Assembly (NCBI GenBank): GCA_963745755.1
Contig: CAVUYP010000001.1
Span: forward strand, 1-64,000
Origin: RHKX01 sp963745755
GTDB lineage: Bacteria > Actinomycetota > Thermoleophilia > Solirubrobacterales > 70-9
Length of the DNA: 64,000 nt
Reading direction: 5' to 3'
Positions 1 through 9,215 of the stretch are shown here, piece by piece. The notes under the pieces were generated by a model. It had not been told where the DNA came from and made no database searches. It was given only the letters and a program-made list of their open reading frames with translations. Position 1 is the first letter of the stretch. The number at the start of each line of letters is the position of its first letter. Both the position numbers and the translations under genes were made by a program.

Positions 1-599
1 GAGCGGCTCGAAAATGGCGTTGGCAAAGCGGAACACCAGGATGTTCTGCACCGTTTCCTTGCCCAGGTAGTGGTCGATGCGATAGACCTGCCGCTCGGCA
101 AACACCCGATGGACCGCTTCGTTAAGCGAGCGGGCCGAGGCCTGGTCGACGCCGAACGGTTTCTCGATCACGATCCGCCGCACGCCGCGGCTTTCGTCCG
201 CCAGATCGCAGGCGCCCAATCCGGCGACGGCCTGTTCATAGAACTGCGGCGACGTGGCCAGGTAATAGACTCGCGTCGCCTCGCCGCCGGCCTCTAATTC
301 ATCAAGACGCTGCGAAAGCTGTCGCAAGTCCTCCTCGACGGCCAGGTCGCCCGGTTGGTAATGGATCGCCGCTGAGAATGCCTTCCAAGCCTCGTCGTCG
401 AAGCTCCGCCCGGCGAATCTGGCCGTACTTTCGGCCAGGTCGTTCCGCCACTGCTCGTCGCTGAACTTGCTGCGGCGAGGCCGACGATCTTTGTCCCTTC
501 AGGCAAACGCTGCTTGCGAAACAGTTGGTACAGCGCCGGAACCAGCTTACGGCTGGTCAAATCGCCCGAGGCGCCGAAGATCACGATCGTGTAGGACAT
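1..599 (-). CDS. zwf: Glucose-6-phosphate 1-dehydrogenase, N-terminal part, frameshifted
   Basis: It oxidises glucose-6-phosphate with NADP, the first step of the oxidative pentose phosphate pathway. The protein starts MSYTIVIFGASGDLTSRKL, which carries the nucleotide-binding GASGDL motif. The VIEKPFG motif follows, and then the active-site motif RIDHYLGKE near positions 60-95. The C-terminal half lies beyond the left window edge. A frameshift near 460-475 separates the first 43 residues from the rest; one base gained or lost restores the family sequence. The gene lies downstream of gnd and an SDR gene on the same strand. A 291-base gap holding a large inverted repeat separates it from the SDR gene, so it may have its own promoter. 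The identity is secure. Confidence 0.93.
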
Positions 600-660
600 G
601 GCGATATGAACGAAAGGAGGAAGCGGCTCGCCTCGGAGGCGCGAAGACGAGGAGCTATCA

Positions 661-823
661 AGCCACAGAGGGACGGAGAACACAGAGAAGAAGACGTTAT
701 TAAGCCACGGATTTGCACGGATCAAACACGGATGTTCTTTTATTGTTCGGTTTTCTTCATCCGTGATAGATCCGTGCAAATCCGTGGCCCAAGAAACTCC
801 GTGTTCTCTGTGCCCTCGGTGGC
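661..823. repeat. Large intergenic inverted repeat with helically phased CACGGAT heptamers
   Basis: Positions 704-723 and 769-788 are perfect 20-base inverted copies. The match continues imperfectly inward to about 734 and 758. Each arm holds three CACGGAT heptamers (starts 706, 716, 727; mirrored at 759, 770, 780), spaced 10-11 bases, about one helical turn. Outer flanks contain a second, looser mirrored pair rich in CACAGAG. It lies between the SDR gene and zwf. The role is unknown; I know similar elements as common intergenic repeats of Planctomycetes. Confidence 0.8.
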
Positions 824-890
824 GAATCTCCTTCTTCGTCCCCCAATCTCCTCTTCATTCCCGCATCCCCTTTAAAAATCGTGGCGAACC

Positions 891-1674
891 TCAGAGCCGC
901 ATCGCGGTAAAGCCGCCGTCGACGTAGAGGGGCGCCGGTGATGAAACTGCCCGCCTGGCGAGAAAGCAGCAGCAAGGCGGCGCCGACCAACTCGTGCGGT
1001 TCGCCAAAGCGGGCCATCGGCGTCTGCCGCATGATGTTGGCCGTGCGGTCGGCGTCGAGAATCTTGCGATTCTGCTCGGCGGGGAAGAAGCCGGGGCACA
1101 GCGCGTTGACGCGGACGTTGCTCGGCGCCAGTTCGCGGGCCACGTTCTGCGTCAGGTTCACCACCGCCGCCTTCGAGGCCGAATAGGCGAAGACCCTCGA
1201 AAGCGGCTTGTCGGAGGTGACGCTGGCGATGTTGAGGATCGAACCCCCTTCGGGCGATTCGGCCATCTTCCGGCCGAAAAGCTGACAGCCCCGATGCACC
1301 GCCCTGAGATTCGAGTTGATGACCCAGTCCCAGTCTTCGTCGCGGACTTCGAAGTAAGAACTGGCGGAGTTGACGCCTGCTCCGTTGATCAGCATGTCGA
1401 CCCGGCCGCAGGACTTGATGACATGCGCCAGCAAGGCCTCGATCGACTCGCGGCTGGAGACGTCGACCGTGGCGAACTCGGCCTTGCCGCCCAAGGCTTC
1501 GATGGCGCGAACTCGCTCCTCGCCTCGTTCGGCGCCGCGCCCGCGACGACGACAAGGGCGCCGGCTTGCGCCAGCGCTTCGGCCAGTGCGCCCGCCCAAC
1601 ACGCCCGTGCCGCCGATCACCACGGCGACCTGGCCGGAAAGCCCGAAAAGCCGGTTCAGATATTCCGTTGTCAT
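891..1674 (-). CDS. SDR-family NAD(P)-dependent oxidoreductase, frameshifted
   Basis: This is a classical short-chain dehydrogenase of about 260 residues. The Rossmann motif GGTGVLGG lies near residue 21, an NGAG motif follows, and the catalytic YSASK lies near residue 165. The beginning, with FGLSGQVAVVIGGTGVLGG, resembles SDR-type mannonate or gluconate oxidoreductases, but the substrate cannot be read from sequence. Frameshifts near 1550-1600 (two, compensating) and near 935 break the frame. After the last one the protein ends LYVDGGFTAMRL, stop at 891. It lies 43 bases downstream of gnd on the same strand, so a role in sugar-acid or pentose phosphate metabolism is a reasonable inference. 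Confidence 0.85.
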
Positions 1675-1716
1675 AGGTTCCTCGCTAACGCGTCGGGTGA
1701 TGATGCGGCGTCGCGG

Positions 1717-3170
1717 CTAGTCCTGCGGCGGCCGGCGCAGATGCAGCCAGTCGGTGTGGAACACGCCGCTCTTGTCGATCCGTTCGTAGGTGTGGGCGCC
1801 GAAGTAGTCGCGCTGGGCCTGCAGCAGGTTGGCGGGCAGGCGCTCGCGGCGGTAGCCGTCGTAGTAGGCCAGGGCCGCGGAGAAGGCCGGCACGGGAATG
1901 CCCAGCTCGAACGCCGTGGTGACCACGTGCCGCCAGGCCTCCTGGGCCTTGCTCGACCGCCTGCGTGAAGTAGGGGGCCAGCAGCAGGTTCTCCAGTTGC
2001 GGCGTCGGCGTCGAACGCCTCCTTGATGCGCTCGAGGAACACGGCCCGGATGATGCAGCCGCCGCGCCACAGCAGCGCGATGTCGCCGTAGTTGAGCGGC
2101 CAGTCGTGCTCGGCGGCCGCCGCCTGCATCTGCACGAAGCCCTGGGCGTAGCTGCAGATCTTCGAGGCGTACAGCGCCTGGCGGACCTGCTCGATGAACT
2201 CCTTGCGTGTCGCCGTCGTAGCTTGCCGCCGGGGCCCGTCGAGCACCTTGCTGGCCCGCACGCGGGCGTCCTTCATGGCCGAGAGGCAGCGGGCGTAGAC
2301 GGCCTCGGTCACCAGCGTGCTGGGCACGCCCAGGTCGAGCGCCAATTGGCTCATCCACTTGCCGGTCCCCTTGGCGCCGGCCTTGTCCAGGATCAGGTCG
2401 ACCAGGTCGCCGCCCGTCTCGGGATCCTTGACGCTGAAGATGTCGCGGGTGATCTCGATCAGGTAGCTGTCCAGCTCGCCGCGGTTCCACTCGGCGAAGA
2501 CGTCGTACAGCTCGTCGTTCGACAGGCCCAGCGCCTGCTTGAGCATCGAAGTAGGCCTCGCAGATCAACTGCATGTCGCCGTACTCGATGCCGTTGTGCA
2601 CCATCTTCACGTAGTGGCCGGCGCCGCGCGGGCCGACCCATTCGCAGCAGGGAATGTCGTTGTTCGGGCCCGACCTTGGCGGCGATCGCCTGAAAGATCG
2701 GCTTGACCAGCGGCCAGGCGTCCGGCGCTGCCGCCGGGCATCATGCTGGGGCCCTTCAGCGCGCCTTCTTCGCCGCCGGAGACGCCCGTGCCGATGTAGA
2801 GCAGGCCCTTCGACTCGACGTACTTGGTGCGCCGCTCGGTGTCGCGATAGTAGCGTGTTGCCGCCGTCGATGATCACGTCGCCCGGCGAGAGCAGCGGCA
2901 GCAGCTGCTCGATCAACTCGTCGACGGCCGGGCCGGCCTTGACCATCAGCATCACCTTGCGCGGCTTGGCCAGCGTGCTCGACCAGTTCTTCGAGCGAGT
3001 GGCAGCCGACGAACTTCTTGCCGGCCGCGCGGCCGCTGATGAAGTTGTCGACCTTGCTCGTCGTGCGGTTGAAGACGGCCACGCGAATAGCCGCGGCTCT
3101 CGATGTTCAGCGCCAGGTTCTCGCCCATCACGGCCAGGCCGATCAGGCCGATGTCGCAAAGTTCAGCCAT
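1717..3170 (-). CDS. gnd: 6-phosphogluconate dehydrogenase (decarboxylating), multiply frameshifted
   Basis: It converts 6-phosphogluconate to ribulose-5-phosphate with NADP. The N-terminus MAELCDIGLIGLAVMGENLA is the coenzyme domain. The family signature LDKAGAKGTGKW lies near the middle. The helical C-terminal domain ends with a short tail (WLHLRRPPQD). The length of about 480 codons fits the family. I count roughly nine frame breaks, near 3087, 2972, 2857, 2730, 2669, 2550, 2213, 2005 and 1955. Nearly all are repaired by dropping one C or G, so the natural gene is probably intact. It sits between the HAD gene and the SDR gene, all leftward. Confidence 0.94.
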
Positions 3171-3186
3171 GAGTCAGTCCGAGTTC

Positions 3187-3225
3187 AAGAAGTCCAAGGT
3201 CCCAAGTCCCAGGTCCAAGTCGCTT
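3187..3225. repeat. Short direct repeats of the type AAGTCC
   Basis: Between the HAD stop and the gnd start, variants of AGTCC/GGTCC recur every 7-8 bases (from about 3191 to 3220). No hairpin or terminator is apparent. The motif type is common in intergenic DNA of Planctomycetes; its function is unknown. Confidence 0.55.
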
Positions 3226-3259
3226 GCTTTGGTCCGACTTGGAACTGTCGCAGTCGGGA

Positions 3260-4128
3260 CTATTTGTGCTCCCAGGGCGGCCGCTCGGGCAGATACGCGT
3301 CGAATTCGTCCAGTAGCTGTTGTTGATAGTCGCCGGCGAACGTGCCGGAGAGGAACCGTCGATCCCTTCCTCGCAGAACGCCGCCAACTGGCTTCTTCGT
3401 CGCCGGGATTGATGGGGAAGAACAAGGCGCTCGTTGGCCGCGGCCGCCTTGATAGTCGCCCGGCGCGTCGCCGATCATCAACGTATGGCCCGGCGCGTAC
3501 TTGCTTGCGCGGCGCCGAGCGTTTCTTTCTTGCTGCCGATCTCCTGGCCGCAGATCGCCGCCACGTACTTGGCGATGTCGTGCTCGTCCCATCCCGCTTC
3601 GAGCGCCTCGTTGGGCGTGGCCGAGACGACGAGCATGTCGGCCTTGCCCGAGAGCTTCTCCAGGCTCTCGCGCACGTACGGAAACGGCGGCACGCCGCGG
3701 ACCATCTGCGCGACCGACTCGTTCACGGCCTGCGACCAGCTCAAGCGCCTGCTTCAGATCCGGATCGCCCGTCTCCTCGACCGCCTTCTCCAGCGCCGGA
3801 TTGCCCAGCTTGGTCTCCGTCTCGATCCACTTGACGCAGCGCCTGCGGGAATCGGCGATCTTCACGCCGCGGGCCTGCACCTCGGGCCGCTTCTGCAGCC
3901 ACTCCAGCGTCTCCACCAGCGCCGGAAAGCGGTTGATGCCGCGGCTCTTCGAGTAGAGATTGACGAACTCGGCCGCCTCGCGGGCGTACTTGCTCACGCC
4001 CTGCAGCTCGTAGTAGTTGATGATGTTCGGGATGAAGCACTCCTTGTGCTTCAACTCCATCGTGTCGAACGCGCAGCCGTCCGAATCGATGCCGACCAGA
4101 GAACTCGTGCTTACGCTGAAGTCAAAAC
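3260..4128 (-). CDS. HAD-superfamily hydrolase, multiply frameshifted
   Basis: All four HAD motifs can be read across frames. They are GIDSDGCAFDTMELK (nucleophile Asp and acid/base Asp), SATPNEALEAG (motif II Ser/Thr), a following Lys-rich segment (GSKKETL), and MIGDAPGDY (motif IV acids). The protein is about 280 residues and ends near PERPPWEHK. No clean start codon precedes the first motif; the reading frame upstream of LVGIDSD has no ATG or GTG, so the start was probably hidden by an indel and the 5' end is approximate. Frame breaks occur near 3850, 3740, 3505, 3440, 3425 and 3365-3385. The substrate is unknown. Its position between pfp and gnd suggests a sugar phosphate phosphatase, as inference only. 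Confidence 0.78.
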
Positions 4129-4213
4129 GTCACGTCCCAACCTCTTCTTGATGATTCGACTCTGAGGCCGGATTGCCCGGCCTTGCTGCTTGAAGTAAGT
4201 TGCTGCCTACTGC

Positions 4214-5529
4214 TTAAGCCTTCGCCCGATCCGCCTGCGGAACGTACTTGGCCAGCTTCTGGCTGGCGAAGATCGGCTGGAAACGCGTCAAGCCGTTGAC
4301 GGCCGTCGACCATCGGCAGGCTGACCATGTCCTCGCCGACCAGCGGCTGGGCGTAGCGCACGAACTCGTCGGTCACGTCGTAGCCGCTTTGGCGCGATCC
4401 AGTTCTCCGGGAACGGCCGCTCGCTGTTGGCCACTTCCGCAGCGGAACCTTGTCGTAGCGGACGCTGTAGATCGGCCCGGGCTTGCGGAGGATCGTCGAC
4501 ATGTAGCCGCTCTCGCCGCCGGCGGCCAGCAGCGCCGCCATCTGGCCGACGCGGTAGGCCTCGTCCAGGTCGACCGTCGAGGCGTAGGCCATCGCGTGGC
4601 GCTGGTCGGTGCCCGGGACGTTGCCGCGGGCGGCGCCCTTGGCCGCCAGGCCGACCTCGTTCAGGTAGTTGACCACGATCTGAGCCACGGTCGATCTCGC
4701 TGGCGCTGAACGAGACGTGGCCGAAGGCGTCCTTGACTTCGCCCAGGTCGCCGACGTCGAAGCCTTCGCTGACCACCACGATGCAGCGGCCCGTCGCTGC
4801 GAAGCTGGTCGTTGACCTGGTCGGCCAGTTGCTCCAGCGAGCAGGGACTCTCGGCCAGGTAGATCTGCAGCGGCATCTCGCGGTGCCGGGTCGGCCAGCC
4901 GCGCCGCGGCCGGGATGAAGCCGATCTTGCGGCCCATCGCCTGCATCACCAGCACCGGGTCGGCCGGGCAGGAGCCCGCGTTTTCCTCGTTGGCGTTCTG
5001 GACCATGTGCATCCAGTACTTGGCCACCGAGCCGTAGCCGGGCGTGTGGTCGATCAGCTTGAACTCGCTGTCGCCGACGTCGTTGTCGATGGTCTTGGGC
5101 ACGCCGACGGCCACCAGGTCCAGCCCGCGCTCGCTGGGCCAGCTGCGGCGATCTTGTTGGCCGTGTCCATCGAGTCGTTGCCGCCGATGTAGAGGAAGTA
5201 GCCGACGTCGTGCGCCTTGAAGCACTTCGATCACGCGCTCGAAGTCCTCCTGCTGGTTCGGCTTTCAGCTTGTAGCGGCAGGTGCCGATCGAGCCGGCCG
5301 CCGGCGTGAACCGCAGCAGGGCGATCTCTTCGGCCGACTGCGCCGACAGGTCGAGCAGTTCTTCCTTCAGCACGCCCTCGATGCCGTGCCAGCCGCCGTA
5401 GACCGTGCCGATTTCGGACAGTTCGCGGGCCGTCTCGATGATTCCCCGCAGGCTGTTGTTGATTACCGGGCTGGGCCCGCCGCTTTGCGCCACGACCATA
5501 TTGCGGGGGCGCCGAGATGATTGGCTCAT
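4214..5529 (-). CDS. pfp: Pyrophosphate-dependent phosphofructokinase, multiply frameshifted
   Basis: It phosphorylates fructose-6-phosphate reversibly with pyrophosphate. VVAQSGGPSPVIN lies at the N-terminus. GGNDSMDTANK supplies the Asp, and PKTIDND the Lys, that mark PPi-dependent rather than ATP-dependent enzymes. GMGRKIGF-type and SEGFDVGDLGEV segments follow. The C-terminus reads QKLAKYVPQADRAKA with stop at 4214. At about 435 residues the length fits the long PFP clade. Around ten frame breaks are visible (for example near 5258, 5230, 5155, 4885, 4795, 4690, 4440, 4395 and 4310). Most are repaired by removing one C or G. It is the first gene of the leftward sugar block. Confidence 0.93.
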
Positions 5530-5931
5530 AAATACCGTCTTTGAATCGCACGAAGACCGACAGGGAACGAACGAGAAACCGGCCGCAAAACAGCGGATTG
5601 TAGCGGCTCGGCCAGAGCGCTCGCTAGCGGCGCCCGCCCTGGCGGGCGGTGGGCGAAATGCCGCTCGTCGAGCTGGTCAGACCGGCTCGTGGCAGGAACG
5701 TAAGGAATCTCGCGTCATCGGCTTGGGTAGCTGGCGGCAGAGCGTCAGCGATGCCCCAGCGAAGTGCGTATTCGCCTGGAAATCAGCCCGAACCCCAGCG
5801 GTTCGGTTATCAATCAACGGATGCCTGATAGGGCCCCGCTGCATCCGGGTCCTCAACGCGGCGCGAGAAGCGATCCAAAAACGGATTGAGGCGTCACCTG
5901 TGCGCAGCCCCGCCAGCCGGTCTCCGTCAAC
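5530..5931. other. Intergenic region upstream of pfp
   Basis: I see no gene here. A GC-rich hairpin-like stretch lies near 5625-5655, with mirrored GCCCGCC/GGCGGGC. The promoter of the leftward pfp block should lie in this region, but no clear -35/-10 pair could be picked by eye. Confidence 0.5.
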
Positions 5932-6304
5932 TCAACTTTGACGCAGCGCTACGCGGCCCGGCGCAATTCCCGACGCAACTTGCTCGCGATGGATATCCGC
6001 CAGCACCGACTGCACGACGCGCCCGCTGGCGTGCTGAAAAACCGTCTGCTGCAGCGTTGCCGTGAGATTCGGAGTGCGACCGGCCAGGGCGGCCAGTTCG
6101 CTGCGGAGGATCGGGCCGGCCTTGGCCAGCACGTAGCCGCGAGCTTCGGCCCGACTCATATCCCCGGTTCGCCCTTCGACGCTGTCGCGAACCGGCGCGT
6201 AAGTGCGTCTGCGCCAACTGCCGGGCTAATTCCTGAACGGACGGGACGCTTCGAATCCGAGCTACCAGGTCGCCGAAATACATGGCTGAGTGCATCCTCT
6301 GCAA
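5932..6304 (-). CDS. Hypothetical protein, about 120 residues, one frameshift
   Basis: I do not recognise this protein. The likely start is the ATG at 6283 (MYFGDLVARIRSVPSVQELA); an alternative start is at 6304. A frame break near 6190 joins this part to MSRAEARGYVLAKAG and a C-terminus ending GRVALRQS. The composition is amphipathic-helical with many Ala, Arg and Gln and no membrane segment, so it may be a small helical cytoplasmic protein. Its nearest neighbours are pfp (downstream, same strand, 400 bases away) and a secreted esterase (upstream). Confidence 0.5.
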
Positions 6305-6459
6305 GACCGTGGGGGCGAAAGAGGCCTACCTAGGGATCGTTCCGCCGGGGCTTGCTTCTTCAGCGCATTTTACGCATCTACCGAAAGTCAATCGGCGCCG
6401 AGATATAGGCGCAAAGAACCGCTCTAGAACAGAAGTTGAGTGCGAGCCTTGCTGCGGCG

Positions 6460-7357
6460 TTACGGCTTACCTGTAAAGCCTTGCTCGCCCAGCCAGAATT
6501 CGCACGCCGTTGTCCACGGATGGAGCTTCGCCGGCTCATAGGTCCTGAAGCCCAGCCCGATGCCGTGCCGTCCTTTTTGATACAGGTGCAGATCGAACGG
6601 CACGCCGGCCTTGCGCAGCGAGTCGGCCATGACCAGCGCGTTCTCGACCACCACGCCAGGATCTTCGACCGTCTGCCAGATGAAGCAAGGCGGAGTCTTT
6701 TCCGTGACGTTCAAGGCCGGCGAATAGGCCCGAATCTGGTCCGCCGTCGGTTCGGGCCCCAGGAACCGCTCGTGGCGTTCCGGCTTGTCGTTGCGATCGA
6801 AGAGGATGAAGGCATAGCAAAGTATCGTCGCATCGGGACGCGAGCTGACTCGCTCGATCGGATCGGCACAGCGGCTCGCCCAGCATCGAAGCGGGTGCTG
6901 AGCGTGGCCGAAAGATGGCCGCCGGCGGAAGAACCCATGATGCCGATCCGGTTGGGATCGAGCTCCCACGCTTCGGCATTCGCCCGCACCGTTCTCACGG
7001 CTCTTGCGGCGTCGCCCAGGATCTCAGGGATGTGATAGCCGTCTTTGATCAGCCGGTACTTGAGCACGAACGCAGCAATGCCCAGGTCATTGAGCCATCT
7101 CGCAAATGGCTCGCCCTCGTGAGCCGCCAGGACGTTGTACCCGCCGCCCGGGCAGACAATGACCGCGGCGCCAGTGCCTTTTCCCGCGGCAGGCCAATAG
7201 GGCGTGAAGCGGGGAATGTCCTTCTCTTCCTTTCCCCAGTGCCGCCGGGAGCATCGTCGGCCCACAACCGCACCGACTGTTCCGGGCGCTCCGCAGCTTG
7301 CAGCAGACTCGCGCTGAGCAGCGACAGCGCGGCGGACAAAAGAAAAGAAAATCGCAT
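6460..7357 (-). CDS. Secreted alpha/beta-hydrolase (acetyl-esterase-like), frameshifted
   Basis: A signal peptide (MRFSFLLSAALSLLSASLLQA) leads a hydrolase domain of about 270 residues. CPGGGYNVLA is the oxyanion-hole region, GIMGSSAGGHLS is the nucleophile elbow with the catalytic Ser, and GRHGIGL supplies the likely catalytic His. This arrangement matches COG0657/BD-FAE esterases that deacetylate plant or algal polysaccharides. Frame breaks lie near 7240 (after the signal peptide) and near 6870. The natural enzyme is probably exported and active on acylated sugars; the exact substrate is not shown. Confidence 0.82.
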
Positions 7358-7555
7358 GGCAGCTCCCAAAAGCGGAAAGATACGTGTGGCGTTGCGACGA
7401 GCGGAGTTGGCTCGCCGCTTGCGGATTATAGGGTCTTGCGCAAGGTCGTGCGACTTTGGGTCACCGCCTCGCGTCAGCCGCATAATCTGAATTTTCGGAA
7501 CGCCTTGGCGTTGCTCGCCGTTTCGGGATAAAATTGACTTACCAAGGGAACGCCG

Positions 7556-7971
7556 ATGATTACCGAATCCGAAATCCTCGCCGATGTCATTGCACCCGAT
7601 CAGGGAGACCCGAGCGCGGACGTGGCTGAGTTGGTGCTGCGTTGGAAATTCACCGACCGGGCTGTGGCCCAGATGAACGACTTGGCCGACCGCAATAACA
7701 AGGGAACCATCACCGCCCAGGAGCGTGACGAGCTCGAAAAGTACCTTCGGGTCGGCAGTCTCATCAACATCCTGCAAGCCAAGGCTCGTCGTTCTCTTCA
7801 ACCCGGTGCATCATGGATGGCAGTCTCCCGTCGCCAGCGCGTGTGGGACCGAGCGGGCGAACGACCATCAACGTACTTCGCATAAACTTGCCGGAGCGAG
7901 TCGAACATCGACGGCTCCTCATCGAGGCTGGCCTGTTTCCATCGGCCCGACCAGAGGAACCACCCCGGTAG
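7556..7971 (+). pseudogene. Fused remnant: small Planctomycete protein plus C-terminal part of an HNH endonuclease
   Basis: The first 75 codons (MITESEILADVIAPDQGD onward) encode an intact-looking small acidic protein of a type I recall preceding HNH nuclease genes in Planctomycetes. Around 7785-7830 it runs, out of frame, into VVLFNPVHHGW and then GPSGRTTINVLRINLPERV and RRLLIEAGLFPSA, stop at 7969-7971. These last pieces match the extreme C-terminus of such HNH proteins. The cysteine/histidine HNH core is missing. A deletion that removed the core and joined the ends explains this best. The first part may still be translated. Confidence 0.6.
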
Positions 7972-8254
7972 CCGCGACTATCGCCGCTTATCTTGCGAGC
8001 CCGCGCACCGACTATCGCAGGGCGCCAAGGCGGTCAAACCGCTCGTTGCCAGCGGGTCGAGCCAAAACAGTTCCGCCAACTCGTCCGATGTGAATCGACG
8101 TCGCTTCCCTCAGGGATGCCGAGGTCGATTCGTCGTACAATCTGACAACGATGCCCAAAACACGTGGACGTCCGGGTCGTACTCGCAATCAGCGGCGTAC
8201 AGGTCGGAAACGACGACGCCGGAATTCGCCGAAAACCCTGCGTAAGTCTCCGCA
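7972..8254. other. Intergenic region with no recognisable gene
   Basis: Short open frames on the minus strand continue past the stop of the neighbouring SDR gene. They do not resemble any family I know and may be decayed coding DNA. No repeat or terminator is evident. Confidence 0.4.
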
Positions 8255-9072
8255 TCACCAGTGCATCACCTGTCCGCCATCGACGTTCATGGTCTGGCCG
8301 GTGATGTTCTTGGCTTTGTCGGAAGCAAGGAAAACGGCCAGCGCGGCAATGTCCTCGGGCTCCTGCCAGCGGCCCAAGGGAACGGTGCGCTGAATTTTCT
8401 CTGCGGCCCATTCGTCGTAAGTCTGCTGCTTGTCGGCCGCTTGCTGCGCGTTCCAGGCGGCCCACACGGAGCGGTTCAGCGCCGTCTTGATCATGCCGGG
8501 ACAGATGCAGTTGCAGCGCACGCCGTAGGGCGCCAGGTCCTTCGCGACACACTGCGCGAAGTTGATCAAGCCGGCCTTCGCCGCACTGTACGGCGGATCG
8601 GTCTGCGAGCCGATCTGGCCGGCCACGGATGACAAGAACAACATGCTGCCGCTACGGGCTTCAATCAAAGGCGGAGCGAAGGCGTGCGCTGCGTTGGCGG
8701 CGCCGATCAGGTTGACTCGCAAAATGCGTTCCCAGTCGCTCGGCTCCAAGTTCCAGAACGGAAACCCGAATTTGCCTGTACCGACGCCCGCAGCGAACAC
8801 AACGTGATCCAACCGGCCGAAGCGGTCGAGCGTCTGGCGGGCGGCGCGTTGCAGCCCGGCGTATTCGCAAACGTCGGCGGTGCAACCGATGGCTTGCCGG
8901 CCGTTGCGTTGCTCCAACTCCTGCGCCGTTCGGCAACCGACGGGTTCAAGTCGATCAGCGCCAAGCGGGCGCCTTCTTCAGCAAAGGCCTGGACGATGGC
9001 GCGACCGATTCCCTGTGCGGCGCCAATCACCGCAGCCACGCTGTCTTTCAGTTGCAAGTCCACCTGGGTCAA
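8255..9072 (-). CDS. SDR-family oxidoreductase, one frameshift
   Basis: A classical short-chain dehydrogenase of about 270 residues. GAAQGIGRAI is the NAD(P) motif near residue 17. FAAGVGTGKFG corresponds to the NNAG region. SSVAGQIGSQ precedes the catalytic PYSAAKAGL (Tyr and Lys). The C-terminus ITGQTMNVDGGQVMHW is typical. One frame break near 8930-8945 splits the Rossmann half from the rest. Substrate unknown. The gene is monocistronic between a decayed region and a terminator. Confidence 0.86.
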
Positions 9073-9149
9073 TCTCCACAGCGTCTGGGAAAAACGCGCA
9101 TCCTACTCCGGGATGCAGTCCAGGTGAAGTTACGCGATCAAAACGAGGC

Positions 9150-9180
9150 AGGCCGCCGGCGCCATCGACGCCGGCGGCCT
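9150..9180 (-). terminator. Rho-independent terminator downstream of the coiled-coil gene
   Basis: A perfect 12-base stem (9150-9161 with 9169-9180) encloses a 7-base loop. Read on the minus strand it is followed by CTCGTTTT. It lies just past the stop of the leftward gene ending at 9216, so it most likely ends that transcript. Confidence 0.7.
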
Positions 9181-9215
9181 GATTCTGCGAACGGATGCAA
9201 TCCCGGTCTGCTGGA

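Noticed and set aside
994..1968. Long open frame of 324 codons on the plus strand opposite the SDR and gnd genes
   Set aside because: It is antisense to two conserved genes and is a product of high GC content; no family features are seen.
4165..4190. Hairpin AGGCCGG/CCGGCCT as a terminator after pfp
   Set aside because: Only a 7-base stem with no T tail on either strand; the HAD gene follows closely on the same strand, so termination here is doubtful.
8034..8254. Fragment of a second nuclease or toxin gene
   Set aside because: Short open frames show no motif that I can tie to a family.
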